A stretch of DNA of 64,000 nucleotides from positions 9,647,501 to 9,711,500 of the forward strand of contig JADLSH010000393.1 of the NCBI GenBank assembly GCA_016169945.1, in the 5' to 3' direction. Origin of the DNA: Trachythela sp. YZ-2020. Taxonomy: Eukaryota; Cnidaria; Anthozoa; Malacalcyonacea; Clavulariidae. Every line of letters starts with the position of its first letter. Position 1 is the first letter of the stretch. The notes beneath the pieces were generated by a model. The model searched no databases and was not told the origin of the DNA. It saw nothing but the letters and a program-made list of their open reading frames with translations. The position numbers and the translations under genes were made by a program. Below, one piece after another: positions 22,601 through 37,600 of this stretch.

Positions 22601-25600
22601 AGGTACGCTAAGCGTACATGTATCGGCGCAACGGAATTTATAATGTTGCTGTGAAAAACTGCATTCACATTTTGTGAATGATGAACTGAATAATGAAAAT
22701 AGCACGGGTCAATTGAAATCATTACTTTATTATATGACAACATATTAGATGTTACAAACAAATATAAAACACATGTAAGACAATAGTTATAAAGAATGAA
22801 TGTACCAATTGAGGGACCAAATGCATGGAGAAATGACCGTTTCATTTCTCTCGGCATTAATGTGGGACTTTGCTGATTACTTCATAACCTTGATAGACAC
22901 AGCATTTATTGAAAATAACTAGAGCCAGAATTCATTACAAAGACTACCAGTTGACCCCTTAGGTATTGTTGAGTAGTTACACTGTGTGTGAGTGTTACAC
23001 CTATAACACCCACCTACTCCCACCTACTCCTACTGGTCTGTGCAATTTCGGTCAAAACAGTTTGGGAAAGAAATGCCAAGTTGTGTCTCTATCTTTATAC
23101 CAATTAAATACCAAAAGTAAACTTGGTATGAGGTGATATTGACTATGGAAATGTGAAATAATGACCATGTACTATTGTCGATTTAGTAATAGTGTTGAGA
23201 ATACAAATGGCATGATTTCAACACTTTTGTGAGTGAACTGGATCTAAATCAAACATTTAATAATGCAGGATATTCGTAAAATATTTAAAATAGTTTAACC
23301 TTGTTTCCTGATTCAAATGATATTGATATAGGTCAAATCAAGTCATGTTAATTTGTCGAATCATTTCCACAGAGTCGAAAGCCTATCAAAACATTTCTGC
23401 CATGTTCAAAATATAAGAACAAATAAAAATGTCGTATAGGTTTGATGTATACTTTCCATCGTAAAAATATGAAAACATAGTCATGTTTTACAGTGGCTCA
23501 GAAGGGCCATCGCTCTCTCTTCTTTTTTCCCACCGTGCTCTGAGTTATCACGCGACTTATCAACCATACTTCCAGTTTCGAGCCGTGCACTTCCAGTTAT
23601 GCCGCCACTTATGCCACTTCTTTTACAGTGTTGTTTCAGTTGCCAATGCATGTAGGATAATGATTTAGGAGCACCTACTATGCACAATAATGTAAAATAT
23701 ATGAATACCGTATTTAGAGCATGCGGATTACACACATGGCATGATAAGTGGCGCCTTAACCTGCGCCATAAGTGGCGACATAATTGGAAGTGCGCGGCTC
23801 GAAACTGGAAGTGCGCTGCTCGAAACTGGAAGTGCGCGGCTCGAAACTGGAAGTGCGCTGCTCGAAACTGGAAGTGCGCGGCTCGAAACTGGAAGTGCGC
23901 GGCTCGAAACTGGAAGTGCGCTGCTCGAAACTGGAAGTACGCGGCTCGAAACTGGAAGTGCGCGGCTCGAAACTGGAAGTATGGCTGATAGGTCGCGTGA
24001 TAACTCAGAGCGCGGCCGGAAAGAAGAAGAGAGAGCGATGGCCCTTCTGAGCCACCGTAATGTTTTAATGTTTACGATGCTCGCCCTTCAGTAGTCCGCC
24101 ATCTTGAAATCATCAATATCAATCCAGTTGTATATAGAGATCAAAGAGTAACATTATAATTACGTCATTTTAATCTAGGCTGTCGCTAATTGGCTACAAG
24201 CTAACAGTTACAGGTTAACAAGACGATGGCATTATATCTGTTGCGCAGATACAAAAATAGGTACGCCAAGCGTACATGTATCTGCTCATGCGTATTTGCA
24301 TAATTGCAAAATTTATTAGCGTAATTGAAGAGTTGTAACTTTTCCCCGTGGGTCAATTAATGCATGAAGTCTATAAATGCATGAACTTTTCTATTGCTTT
24401 TAAAAACTGTGCATAGAGGAATCAATTTTTAAAACAATTGTTAAACCTTCAGATTTTAGTCTTTTATACTTCGGAATTAAATTTGTAACTCGTAACTCTG
24501 TTGTAGATAACAGCACATATAAATACTACATATCACCTATTCACAACATTTTGGGAAAGAAATACCAAACTGTGCCTATATCTTTATACCAATCAAATAT
24601 CAAAAGTAAACTTAATGAGGTGATGTTGACTATCTATGGAAATGTCAATGACCATGAACTATTGTCGATTTGACCCAATTACCAAATAGTGTTGAGAATA
24701 TATATGGTATTATTTAATCACTTTCATGAGTGAACTTTATCCAAATAAGAGCTCGATATTCGTACGGTTGGTATGGTTCGGTGTCGACTAAATTTTGTTT
24801 ATATATTCTTTTTTTGTATGCATGTTTATTGTGTGTGAGTGTTACACCCACCTACTCCCATGGTCTCCGTCAAAACAACAAGTCAACAACCTCGGTCAAA
24901 ACAGTTTGGGAAAGAAATGCCAAGCTGTGTCTCTATTTTTATACCAATTAAATACAAAAATAAACCTGGTATGAGGTGATGTTGACTATGGAAATGTGAA
25001 ATAATGACCATGTACTATTGTCGATTTGACCCAAATAGTTTTGAGAATACAAGTACAAATGGGTAAATGGCATGATTTTAATACTTTTGTGAGTAAACTT
25101 AATCTAAATCAAACATTTAATAATACAGGATATTCGTAAAATGTTTAGAAAAGCTTGCCTTGTTTCCTGATTCAAATGAGATTGATATATAGCAGGTCAA
25201 GTTCAAGTTAATGTGCCAATACATTTTTGTAAATTTACTGAGAGTCAAAAGCCTATTCCATTACTTATCAAAAATACTCCTTCAACATTCGTTGATGTAT
25301 AATTTCCATCGTAAAAGTATGAAAACATAGTCATGTTTTATTGTTTACGATGCTCGCCCTTCAGTCTCTGCCCTTCAGTAGTGTCATCAATATCAATCCA
25401 GTTATACATAGAGATCAAAGAGTAACATTATAATTACGTCAAAAGCATAAAATATTGTCAAAATTGGCAGCAAAAGCAAATATTATCGAGCATTAACAAC
25501 CACAAGGTAAATTTTCAAGAATCCGACATGTCATCGTGATCTTGATGTTTGAATGCATAAATTGCATGCCATATACCGTACCAAAAGTTTAAAATCTAAC

Positions 25601-28600
25601 AACTTGAAAGATCTACACGCTACATACGATATTTTATATTTTCTTGAAAGATCTGCACGCTACATACGATATTTTGCTTGAGGTAGTAACGCAGGTGTAT
25701 CATGGCATACAAAGTTAAATTCGTTTCCGGTTTACGAAAAAGTTTTAAAATATAGAAAAAAGCGTTATTTCAAAATGTTTTGTAATCACGCGTTTGATTT
25801 CAGACCAAATTGCACTCCATACGTCTCTATTCTGTGACTCCATCTATTTTTACACTGCATAAATTATGTTCGAAGATAGCCAATGGTAATGCTGCATGTA
25901 CGGTACTGTATGAGTTTACCAATGAGTGATCTCAACACAATGTCATGTCAAGTAGAATATTTTAAGAATATATTACCATGCAATTATTTGTTCCCAGCCC
26001 ACAAGCAGAAAAATTACAGGAGAAGTTTAATCGTGCAAACGCATATAGCACTGCCCTCAGTTAAAATGTGCATTACTGTCAGTAGTGGCTTTTTTTAGAT
26101 ATTCAGAATAAGAGTGGAATCAACTAAGGATTTCTCTTTCATGAATGTTTGCATGCTGAAGAAACGGCATTTTACCTTTTATTTTTGGTTAATATTTAAA
26201 CTCGACTAAAATATCTTCAGTGTATAAACGTCTGTTACTGAAATGACCAAGTTCAATTTGAGAATTTTGGATCATACCGTATACGTCTATGAATGTACAC
26301 CTTTATATGACGAACGTTAACGTAAATGAATATTTTTAGATGACTCATCTGGGTCAAGCAGTTTGTACAATCAAGGATGTTTTAAATTCAACGAATCAGA
26401 AAATTCAACTTTCTCTTACGTGAGTTCCATCTTATTTTTCCTCGTAAATAATACTGTATACATAACACCACATCGTTTCTAGTATTTGGGTCTGGCTCAA
26501 GATATCAAACTTTGCAGTTTAATAAACAAAGTGGCTCAATGTATTAATGCACACAAGTTTATGACATGTATTGTTTTACAAAATCTCCTACCATCACACA
26601 TAGCACACGTTATTATTAATTTCAGGCAATTAGAAGAACGTATATATAAACAACTTTGTCAATCTTTATACCAGTAGTATACCCTGTAGCTTTCGCGCTA
26701 ATTTCAGAAATATGATTGGTTGGCGAAAAAATTGGCGAAATTTGTTTTATGATTCTCTTCGGGCGAACAAGTTCGCCTAATGTGGAAAACAAAATTAGCA
26801 ACAATTAACAATTATTCGCCGAATGCGAGGTGAATATCGGTGAATAAAAACCGAGACGAAGTCGAGGCTTTTATTCACCGTTATTCACCGAGCCTGAGGC
26901 GAATAATTGTTTTAGTAAAATTACATAGGTGATTATTTGGAAAAAAATAAAAAATGCACATTTCAAAAATATTTTAATTGAATATTTACGATAAAAGCGG
27001 CTTAAAAACGCTTTAGGTGATTATCGCGTATTAATCCGAGGTAGTACATAGGTGATTATTGAAAATTCTCAACGCTGATTGGTTGCGCTACCTCGGATTA
27101 ATACGCAATAATCACCTAAAGCGTTTTTAAGCCGCTTTTATCGTAAATATTCAATAATCACCTATGTAATTTTTACTAAAACAATTATTCGCCTCAGGCG
27201 AAGTGAATATCGGTGAATAAAAACCAAGACGAAGTCGAGGTTTTTATTCACCGATATTCACGGAGATAAATAGGTTAAATATGGTATTACTCTTTGACAA
27301 TTTGGTATACTGTACGTGTACTTTAAATTTATTATAATTTATAAATGTCATTTGTTTTAGTGGTTTAGATTCTCCTACGCCGTCGGGGACAATAACATTA
27401 TTAGGCTGGAAGGTAAGAACATAGGAGAATATACGACATGCAATAAATCATTCAGATTGATTTCCACATCACATATTTTAATTAGTAGTACATGTGCCTC
27501 ACATCTCTGCGATTTCAGCATGCAATATGCAGTTTTCAGACTATAATTTTGCCACAGTCGCATTAGAGAAGAGTTATATGATTTTGACTAGATTTTTATT
27601 TTGTATATGACTATACAGTTTACATTTCCAAATTACTGTCAGGTGACTGCATGTGAGATATCCCCAGAAAAAAATTGTGATGTTTTTCAGAACTGTGATG
27701 AAATTACTGTAAGATACTGTACCAAATTAACATGACCTCTATTGATTCATGAATCGAAATTTGGAAAAATTCAGTTACAAGAACATTTTTTTAGAGTCAA
27801 TTACAACTCATATAATATATTTCAGGTTGGAAGTCCTGCATCTGAAAAGCCTTTGGTAATTATAAATATAAGTATTAAGATGGCATGCAGATTTGCTGAT
27901 GTGTGTGTGGGGGGGGGGGGGGGGACTCGCTAGACATAAGTAGACAAGTGCTATGTGCTGATCTTTTAACATTTGATATTCTGCACCAATGAACATGTAA
28001 CTGCAGCAGTTTCCTGTACAATTATTTTTTTAATTTCCATATCTTTACAAATTTTTAGAGACATCGACCACATTAATGCTGTCTCACAAGCCTAATTTAA
28101 CGTGTTTTGTTTGTATATTTTATCATCAAAATTAAAGCTAAATGAGAATCATATTTTTTGTAGCCAGACGCTGATGAAAGCTTTAGACCGAGACGTGGAT
28201 CAATTAACAAGTACGTAAAGTTTCTTTTGATATACTACTCAAACAGTCGTGTCTCCAAACATCACTGTTCAACCTATACAGTGTTTACCTTATAGCAAGA
28301 CTGCATGGTATAGAATCACATATAGAGCTCTTGGCTGAGCTCACCACGAGAGGTCATAGCTTAGCAAGTTACTCTCATATCAAACATGATACATCTTTGT
28401 CTCACGGCCTCGCGAGGTAAAATTATCAACAAAAACCATGCGCACATGAGAGAGTGTGGCTGATCAAACGGCCTCGAGAAGTCGTTACCTCAGCCAAGAG
28501 CTCCCGTGTGCGGCAGGCTGTACACTTTCAGCACAACAAAAAATCGTTGTTGCAGTTGTCATCAGCATATGCCTCGATAAACCATCGGATCACCCCACCT

Positions 28601-31600
28601 TCCCTTGGAGAATTTGCAACCCCTATCAGCAAGGATACGCCCATGGCTTGTCTAACAAGCTCTCTGTTACAATTGGGTAAACTTGGTAACACTGATGATT
28701 GGATCGGTAAAAGCTGGTCGGTATACTGTGAACTAGCCGTAGGAATGATCCAGTTGATCCAGTATAAGGACTGCATAAAGTTTTCATTTAATCTTAGGAC
28801 TTTAAAGATGATTGTATTAATTGGGATTATGAGATGTCATTTCAAAACCAAATTTTCAAACCAAATTAGAATTGATATCAATATAAAAAGTTAACTTATT
28901 ACACTTGAGGTTTGCGTCGTCAGGCGGGTCTTGAAGTTACAGAAAAGCCTTTGGTAATTTCGAACGCCAGTATTTCCTGTGTTTCTAAAGAACATTTTAG
29001 ATAAATACTATCGCATTTAAAAATTAAAACCAACGGAATATTGTTTATAATTTAAAAAAAACGAAACAAGAAGTTAGTACTATCTAATCCCACTCTGTGT
29101 AAATTGTGTATGGACATAAATGTCCTCCCATGCACCTTCGGCTGACGCGTATGATTGTATTATCAGTTGTAACATTATGGTGTATAAATGTTATTGATAA
29201 TCTATTTAACAAATAGATAGCATGTTGCCGTTGTCTGTTCAGTTGTGGATACACAGTATGACGTAAATACGTGGTACATGGTCAGAACGAAAAGGTCGCC
29301 CACGTGCCGTACTGATATTTTTACCACGTTATGACGTCGTCTGTGTATCCATAGCTACAGTAAACAGACAACTGCAAAATGTTATCTATTTGTTTTATAC
29401 AATAAAAAGTTTCAAAATTAGCTAAAACTTTGGTCGTACCGAAACGTTTTGCAGCTTTGAAGCGCAACGGAAGAGATTTACACGCCATTTCACGTGATCC
29501 ATGATCTATACAAAATAACGCACATTATTGGTTCGCGATGCTTGTGAGAGAGCTGTGATTGGTTTAAAGTTATTACGTCACACTGAAATGGCGTCATCTG
29601 TGCGTCTGTCCTCCAATATAGATCATGCATGCTTCACACCGATGAGAAGTCAGAATGAACTCAGATTATTATATAATTATCCTCTATTTAGACCAAAATT
29701 TGACAACGTATTACAAAGATCATTCAGATTTCCGACAATGTAAGTATCGTGTTTTTTGCAATGCAATAGCATCATAATATTGTGTTGAAAAGTAATTTCA
29801 ATATTTTTAGCCTGGGTACATCTGTAAAGGTTGTGGATATGATGGGAGAAAGCTTTCTGACATTCAGAATTCCTCAACAATTGTTGTAAGTTATGAAATA
29901 GAATATACTAATGTTTGGTATATTTTGTCTTGAAGAAGACTTCATATAAATGTACGCATTCGTGTAGAAAATGCGAACTCGGGCATCTATACACGCTGCA
30001 CGATAATTTGTGGACAGGAGATAGATATATTTAGCTTTCGTACTTCCTTTGTGCCAATGCTCTGTGCAGAGGTTTCGTGTATTTATCCCTAAAAGGAGCA
30101 CATTTTATCTTGTTATTAAACAATTATTGGATGAGACTGAGCATGATATCAAAAATTATTCAGACCGAGGTCAATGTTATCTGCCGAAGCGAAGCTGAGG
30201 CGGATAACCTCGCGTATAACATTGACCGAGGTCTGAATAATTCTTGTTATTATATACATAAGCTCTGGATATGAGGTATTCTGCAATCTGATTGGTTCTC
30301 TACTAGCAGGATATTAGCTCTTATAATATAGCCAACCACAATGCTGCAATCTGATTGGTTGTCTACTAGCAGGATATTTTGTGATATCCTACTAGTAGAG
30401 CAATATCCTACTAGTAGGGAAAAAAACAAAATGGCTTCCAGATTTGTAAGCATGAATGATGAAGAAATTGGAGTTTTGCTTCAAAATAGCACGCCTAAGA
30501 ACACAAAAAAGGCAACAAAATTTGGAATGAAGGTTTTTGACGGTAAGCCAAATGTAAATGTGTATAAAATTTATACTTAAAAAGAAATTACGAAAAGTAA
30601 ACATGTATCGCAAAATAATCGCTTTTTAATTTGCATTTGCCTGATTTGGCCATAAAAACAAAACAAAACATTTTTCGTTTAATTTTATAGAATGGTTTAC
30701 CAGCTCAAGGCTATATTATAAGTGAAATATTATATTCGCTCTCGTCGGATATTGGCTGATAGCCAACTCGGCGAAGCGCCTCGTTGGTTATCAGCCAATA
30801 TCCGACTCGAGCTCATATAATATTTCTTACATATCCTGCTAGTAGAGAAAAGTAGAAAAATGGCTGGCAGATTTGGACAATTAAATGAAGAGGAAATTCA
30901 AGTTTTACTTGAAAAAAGTAAATATCCAGATCCAGAGCTTGTGTATATAATAACACTATCAGCTCATATACGACTCGAGTTCGTAGAATAACTGTTAAAT
31001 ATCATGCGTAAGGCATGACATAGGAAAAAAGTAGAAAAAAACTAGGTCAAAATTTGTAAGAATCGGAAATTCAATAGCCGAGTTTACTCGCCCCAGGTCG
31101 AATTTCCAACAACCCCGCGAAATCCAACGCATGCTCAAACAAAATTCCCACCTGTTAATATTTGCATAAAAGCGCAAAGGATTATTTACCGCATAAAAGG
31201 ATTATTTACCGCATAAAAGGATTATTTACCGCATAAAAGGATTATTTACCGCATAAAAGGATTATTTGTATATAATCATTTTTACCTCGAGTGAATGAGA
31301 ATAGATAAGTAAGGAACAATGTTTTCTATGTTTCTTGATAAATTGATCATATACAAATAAGCAATATTGCCAAAATGCTTATTTATAAATAAGCAATTTT
31401 GTGAAAATGATTATTTATAAATAAGCAATTGTGTGAAAATGCTTATTTATAAATAAGCAATTGTGTGAAAATGCTTGTTTATAAATAAGCAATTTTGTGG
31501 AAATGATTATTTACAAACAATCAATTTTGTGAAAATGATTATTTACAAACAATCAATTCACATTAGAATGCTTATTCGTAAATAATCTTGTATACCATGA

Positions 31601-34600
31601 GATTCTTCACAAACCATGAAAGAGTGACCATGAAAATTTCATAAATAATTTTTTTTACACCTGGCGCCTCATAGTCAACCGCCGCCGTATTTGCTATACT
31701 CTACCCACACTGGCACCGCACGTTCGAAATATTACAAACAGTGTAAAGAACAGGTTTATTTATTGGTATTTTGTTAAGTATAAACTGATAAGGCATACAA
31801 TAACATGTTAAGACAACGAAAGTTCTACAAGTTACTAGTAAGTATAGTCAGATATACGATTATTTAGCGAGACTGTTTCCACGACCATAGCAGCTGATAT
31901 ACCTGTAACTAAACAAAGACCTATAATGATTAATGGGTTCAAAAAAGAACGCAAATGGCTATCGCAATCTTATATCAAAATATGAATATTTTCCAGGGGT
32001 ATACCGGAATTTTCACATGAATTATGTAAACGCAGTCATTGCACAATGCACGAGAATTATTCTGACTAATAATATATTTATTGGCTTACACTTTGTGGCC
32101 GAGACGTAGGTCTTCTTGTTGTAAAACGGCGCCATGGTCGCCTTGTCGTTGGATTTCGTGTGAAATCTCGGGTTGTACGGAAGACGAAACGTGTAGGTGT
32201 TTGTTGTACAACTGGGAAGAAGTCTGAAGATGTTGGGTTCACTCGCATTGGCTGTGTTGGAGCAATCGATATTGAGCTTGCAACATAACCAAAATCAATT
32301 CTGGGTGTTGGTGTCACACGCCATTGATGATCTGCTTGGTACTCTTCGTCTATTTTTAACAATTCGTTTTCTGATGGCGCGTCAGCTTCGTTTTCTGATG
32401 GTATATCAGCTTCGTCTTCGAAAGCATCGTAACTTTCACCACGTGCGCAAACCAACAGAAGAACTGTCAGTAAAGTGAACAGAATAGTTTTCGAGCAAAT
32501 CTTGTAGTAGACTGTCATTGTCATTAGCTGAATCACTCGTTAACTGCAGACCTGCACGTTTGCTGACTTTTATACAGTATCATGGTCGTCATTGGAAATT
32601 TCGGACAACAATGCCAATATCATCTCTGTCGATGTGGATGATTTCAATATTTCATCACAAAGATGCTTTGAAGTAGTGAAGCTACTTCCTTTTTCCGTTC
32701 ATATATGTGCCTTCTGCATGCCGACTTTTCCATGCTATTATATACATGGAGTGAATTACTATACCAATACAACAGAATTTATTTACGGTGTGTCTATAGT
32801 AGATATGACTTATTAACAACTTGTCAAACAAAGTTGCATTCATTAAGCAACGATGTCAAAACGTGGAAATTGGTTTTACAAAATCATGTTTAAGAACAAC
32901 CTTTCCACCTGCTCCCCCAACTTGTCGCCCTTGTAAGTGTTTGAGTAAAATTTGGGAACCATGCTATGCAGTTAACTCGTCTCTACACCCTTTGTGGTCA
33001 GTGGAGATGTCGTGCATCTTGGCATGCAACTTGCATTGTTATTGTATTATTTTAAGAACTGATTAAGTCATCACTACTTTCAGAAGAAATATTTCGCTCT
33101 TATGAATTCAGCGCTCCAGTATTTGATTGGACAGTTTGATTCAAAAATTACTGGAATTAATGTATACCATACACATAATCTTGACTTCAATCTTTGATAT
33201 TTTTAATCAGTCTGATCACCCTTATATGCAATCAATGTTTAATTTGTCTGTTTTTGAAAGAATTATGTGCGTGCATTGGCATTTGCTGTTCTAAATTTGG
33301 TTTGTTGAGTTCACCGCGTGTGCTAGTCAAGTTCCATGTTTTTGCAAGTCTTTTATGGCAAGGCATTTATTTATGATTCTAATTTTGAATCATCTAGCTG
33401 GTATTTATTGGTAACATAATATTATTGGTCATTGTGAATTAAGAAATAAATGAATTAAGCCAAAAACGTGAATATAATTTCGCCAAGGCCTCTCGACAAT
33501 TAATTTAATGTGTGTTATGTGGCTTTGATTTTCAAAACCGTATGAAAGTCATGAATAATGAAGGCTAAAGCTCAATACCTCTCGACAATTGGTAAATAAT
33601 TGTGAGGGAGCTAGCCGTTTGAAAAGTTAACGATATATGTAATATGCCATGTTAATCGGGCGCAAGTGTGAGTATTGGTTTTGCTGGTTGTCCCAGACCT
33701 CAACAAAGATGTTATTTTGATATACGTCATCAAAGAACTCGTAAGATCTATTTTAAGTATTCGCAAACATCCTGTTCTTATTATTTTCAAGTTTCTTGAA
33801 GTGGATATGCATGCGCACTTTTTGTTCTTCAGACACAAAAAAATTCTATTATTTTCCGGAGAAATTAATGAACATAATTATACGTATGGTTAAGATCCCC
33901 CTCACCTATACATTCACTATGACCTTGGCTTGGACACAAAGATAATGAAAACGTTAATATGACGAGAACGTATAATTGGCAATACGAGAAAAGAGATGTC
34001 ATAACACAATATTGCAGTCATTCATTTGCTAGAAATGAATATATAGACGTTTCCATGCAAATGTAAAGTATAGCTCTATATTATAAGCTTTCAGTTGACC
34101 ATGCATGCACTGTATGTTTTACGTTTGATCTCTCTCTATATTTAATTTACTCTGGAAATGAGGAAACTGTTCATATTTCATCTTAGATATTATGGAAACC
34201 TATTTAATATAGGCAGCTATACTATAGTTTACGATCATGCATAATTATCTTTTTCCAAATATGACGAAATGAAATAACGTGCGAGTCGTGGAGTTTTCCC
34301 CTCATTCTGTTGCTGCATGCAGATGGTGTTGTCGTAAAAAGTCAGACGACGGAGTAAAATGTGGAACATACATGATCATGGCCGCATGTGTGTGAAATCC
34401 CAAGAACACTTTTGCCTACACAGTATGGCATGCAACATGTCTTTATTATTCGTTAGATTATGCTTCGTTTCCATTCATGCACAATTGAAAAAAAACATTA
34501 ATTTTGAGGGTTTGCATGTTATTGGGTGATGCTGCATGTTAAAATTGCTTGCAATATCCGAAAATAAGTGGTTGTGCAAAAACTTATGCCAAATATTTTC

Positions 34601-37600
34601 GAGAACGGGAACTAACCTTCAAGTGACCAAGAGAGCTATAGATATTCAAAAACAAGTTAAAATATGGCAATTATGTAATATTATCGTTGTGTATATGTTG
34701 GTGAGATTTTGTTGGTTCAAAATGACTAATACTTGCATGGTCCTATGTATTGTTGATTAAAATTACCTATATGCATGGGTTATTGGGATTGTTGTAACTT
34801 TTGTCAAAGATTAATATATCGATCAGTTTAGCGAGAAGTTGATCAAAGGTAGACATGTGACATGAATGGTGTGTTTTGATTGAGTCTTTACCTTATTTAA
34901 ATACAAGAAACTGATTAAAAAGTTGTAAATCAAAAATGGACATGTGTTAAGTGTTTACACACTTAAAAACGGACATCCTTCTTGGCGTTGCTCTAAGAAC
35001 CTTAGAATAATGCCGATAGTTAATAACTATTTCTTTGACCTGCATCTTAGTACGAAAACAGCTTATATTTAGTTAATATAAGCAAATTTGTATTCATGAG
35101 ATTCTTAAATCTGATTGGTTACATGGTGAATATCATGTGCTAGTAGCGACCGTAGAAATTGAGTTGTCTTTGAATTTTTCTTATTAAGCCGTTTATTTTT
35201 TAAATAGGCGTTCTGAAACGTCATAATACTATTAAGCTGATTCACTAAGTAAAAGTGTACCATATATAGATGAATCAATCGATTTGATTTGAATAATTTC
35301 TGATTGTTCGGTGCACTTATCAAGTATAGAGTTTCCTTGGTGTGGACATTACTTACGAAGTACAAAGTCCATTATACTGAGAATTATAAGCTAGTTCAAG
35401 CGTTAAATTTATAATATATCCTGATTCTTAAGACTGTATTCTGCATGGTAGTGCGATTCTCTGCCTACTGTACATTATTATAATACGTGTGGAAATCCAA
35501 AACCTGCGTGGCTTTCCATATAGATGTCCCGAAATGACGTCACAATAACTTTGATGCACAGTTTTACGTTAACTTTAATATTATTGATTGGGCGTTAGGT
35601 TACGATTAGGGTAAGATTTGGAATTAGGATTGCATAAGAATTAGGAATAGTTTCATCATCATCATCATCATCATCGTTCGGGCTGGTTGCCCGGACCAAA
35701 TCCACTCTCCTTCTCCAATCGTTCCGATCTTCCATAGGGTTAAGTCAATCGACAACATTAAAAAATTTAAGTTAGAACTTCAGAAACACTTTTATTCCAG
35801 TTAAGAGTTACTGTAGATAGTATTATTTAACCTTTAATTGCTATAATATTGTAACATATAATTGTAAAGATTTAACATATTAATAATTTTAACTTATATT
35901 TTTAACAAACTTTGTAAATACATTCTGAAAAGCCCTAGTGGGAGCATGTATAATCATAATAATAATAATAATTTGTATTCCGATATCTCGAGTGAGTTGG
36001 TGATGCAATGTATGTCTTTCAAGGTCGCCCATGACTTGAGAGTGCCCATGACTTGGCATTCATATAGCAGGAGATGACACACGAGCTCGTCTTTGCTTCG
36101 GCAGCAGTGTCCGTCATATCTAGTCCTTCGCTCTCTGATGATTGCAGATATGTTCGGGATATATGCAGCTCTTCTTTCGTCGGATGTTGTTGCCAGGATT
36201 TGTTGAGCACGCGGCACGCAGCATTCGTGTGTATGTTCCGTCAAGATTGTTTTCGAGATTTCTCGTCCGATGTCCACGCTGAGGAACCATACAGAAGTAC
36301 CGATTCTACTATGGCTCTGAAAATTTCCTTTTCATATTTTCAGGCAGGGAAGACTTCCATATTGTTCTTAACTTGTCGAGCGCAATCTATAGATACGGAT
36401 TAATATATCGTTTTCAGTGGAGGAGATATCACTTCCCAGATACGTAAACCGATCGACTTTCTTCCGAGGTGTAGGCTACCAAGCAGATGAATTCAGTATT
36501 TGCAGCGTTTACGTATAGAGAACAATCCCCGATGCTGCCTTTTATAGTGGAGTAGAATAGAGTTCGAATGTATAATTATTATAGTCTAATTTCTGAGACG
36601 AACTAGCCAGCTCTGCGTCTTTCTTTGCGTGTGTTTCTTTTGTTACAGTTTCGTTGCATGCTTTAAGAAACTGTTTATTTAGAAACCTAATTCTTAATTA
36701 AACACTCTGGCTTTCTATTCAATTGTACCAAAGATTGAAGTTTTATTATCGCGGTACTGGCGCGCAAAATGACATATAGGCAAAAAGTGTGGATACGACC
36801 ATCAAAGGTTTCGATGCGAATTGGATACCTGTATATCTCTATTTGCGGCAGTATGTGCTTAACCAATTGTTATATAAAAATAATAAAGAAGAAATATTAC
36901 AAACAGTGTAAAGAACAGGTTTATTTATTGGTATTTTGTTAAGTATAAACTGATAAGGCATACAATAACATGTTAAGACAATGAAAGTTTCTACAAGTTA
37001 CTAGTAAGTATAGTCAGGTAATATAGGATTATTTAGCGAGACATCTTCCATGTCCATGGCAGCTGATATTCCTGTACCGTGTTCTGTATCGACATACACA
37101 ATCCAACGCGTGTTGATAACAGATCCAATCAGGAACATTAGATCTACGACATCGAGCGTATGCTTTGCAACATAATTGACAACCACGGTGGATAGGTAGA
37201 ACACAAACATAACCTCGGTTGAAGAAACTTCGTCTGTGCACCACACACGTTTTATCACAGTCAAATGGACAATCCTAAAAATATATGAATATGTAAAGAT
37301 TTTTAATAAAGCACCCTCGCTTGATGTAAGCAGTAGCAATAACATGAGTTCCACTCTAATGAAAAAGTCATCAATTCAGTTTCGGTCCTAATAATTTTGA
37401 AAGAGACCATGATGATGACTGTCCGCTCCTCGATATACTCCCTCGTTCTGAAAATATTAACCTCTTTAAAATATACAAATGAGCTGCTGGGTTTGAAAAT
37501 CGTTCAGAAAACACGCCTAATAGTGTAGGTTGTCTTTTGTTAACCCAAATCGTTGGCAAATTTCGACAACCTTGATACAAAAATCAAATAATGGAGGCAA

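Larger units (their letters stand above)
31727..36892 (+). repeat. Direct triplication, unit A (5.2 kb)
   Basis: Begins gaaatattacaaacagtgta and runs to the next copy of that sequence. Collinear with units B and C at very high identity. A block of about 0.65 kb, corresponding to about 37077-37740 of unit B, is missing, which removes most of the Cys-rich peptide exon. Confidence 0.9.

Noticed and set aside
23680..24094. Repetitive frames of 88-117 codons (NWKCAAR / ETGSARL type)
   Set aside because: They are three readings of a 21-bp minisatellite inside a MITE, with no start context or domain.
28454..28894. 146-codon plus-strand frame
   Set aside because: No domain, starts in a hairpin arm, and an equally open antisense frame exists; a chance frame in a repeat is more likely.
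32525..32536. Longer start (four extra codons) for the secreted protein
   Set aside because: The extra codons begin with GTG, which is not a normal start in animals; the next ATG was used in all three copies.
35105..35365. 86-codon frame conserved between units A and B
   Set aside because: Conservation is explained by the near-identity of the recent duplicates; composition is AT-driven and no domain is seen.
37001..37354. 117-codon minus-strand frame with a hydrophobic start (and its twin at 47285-47638)
   Set aside because: It overlaps the Cys-rich frame, crosses a good acceptor, and shows no domain; the 13-cysteine frame is the better coding candidate.
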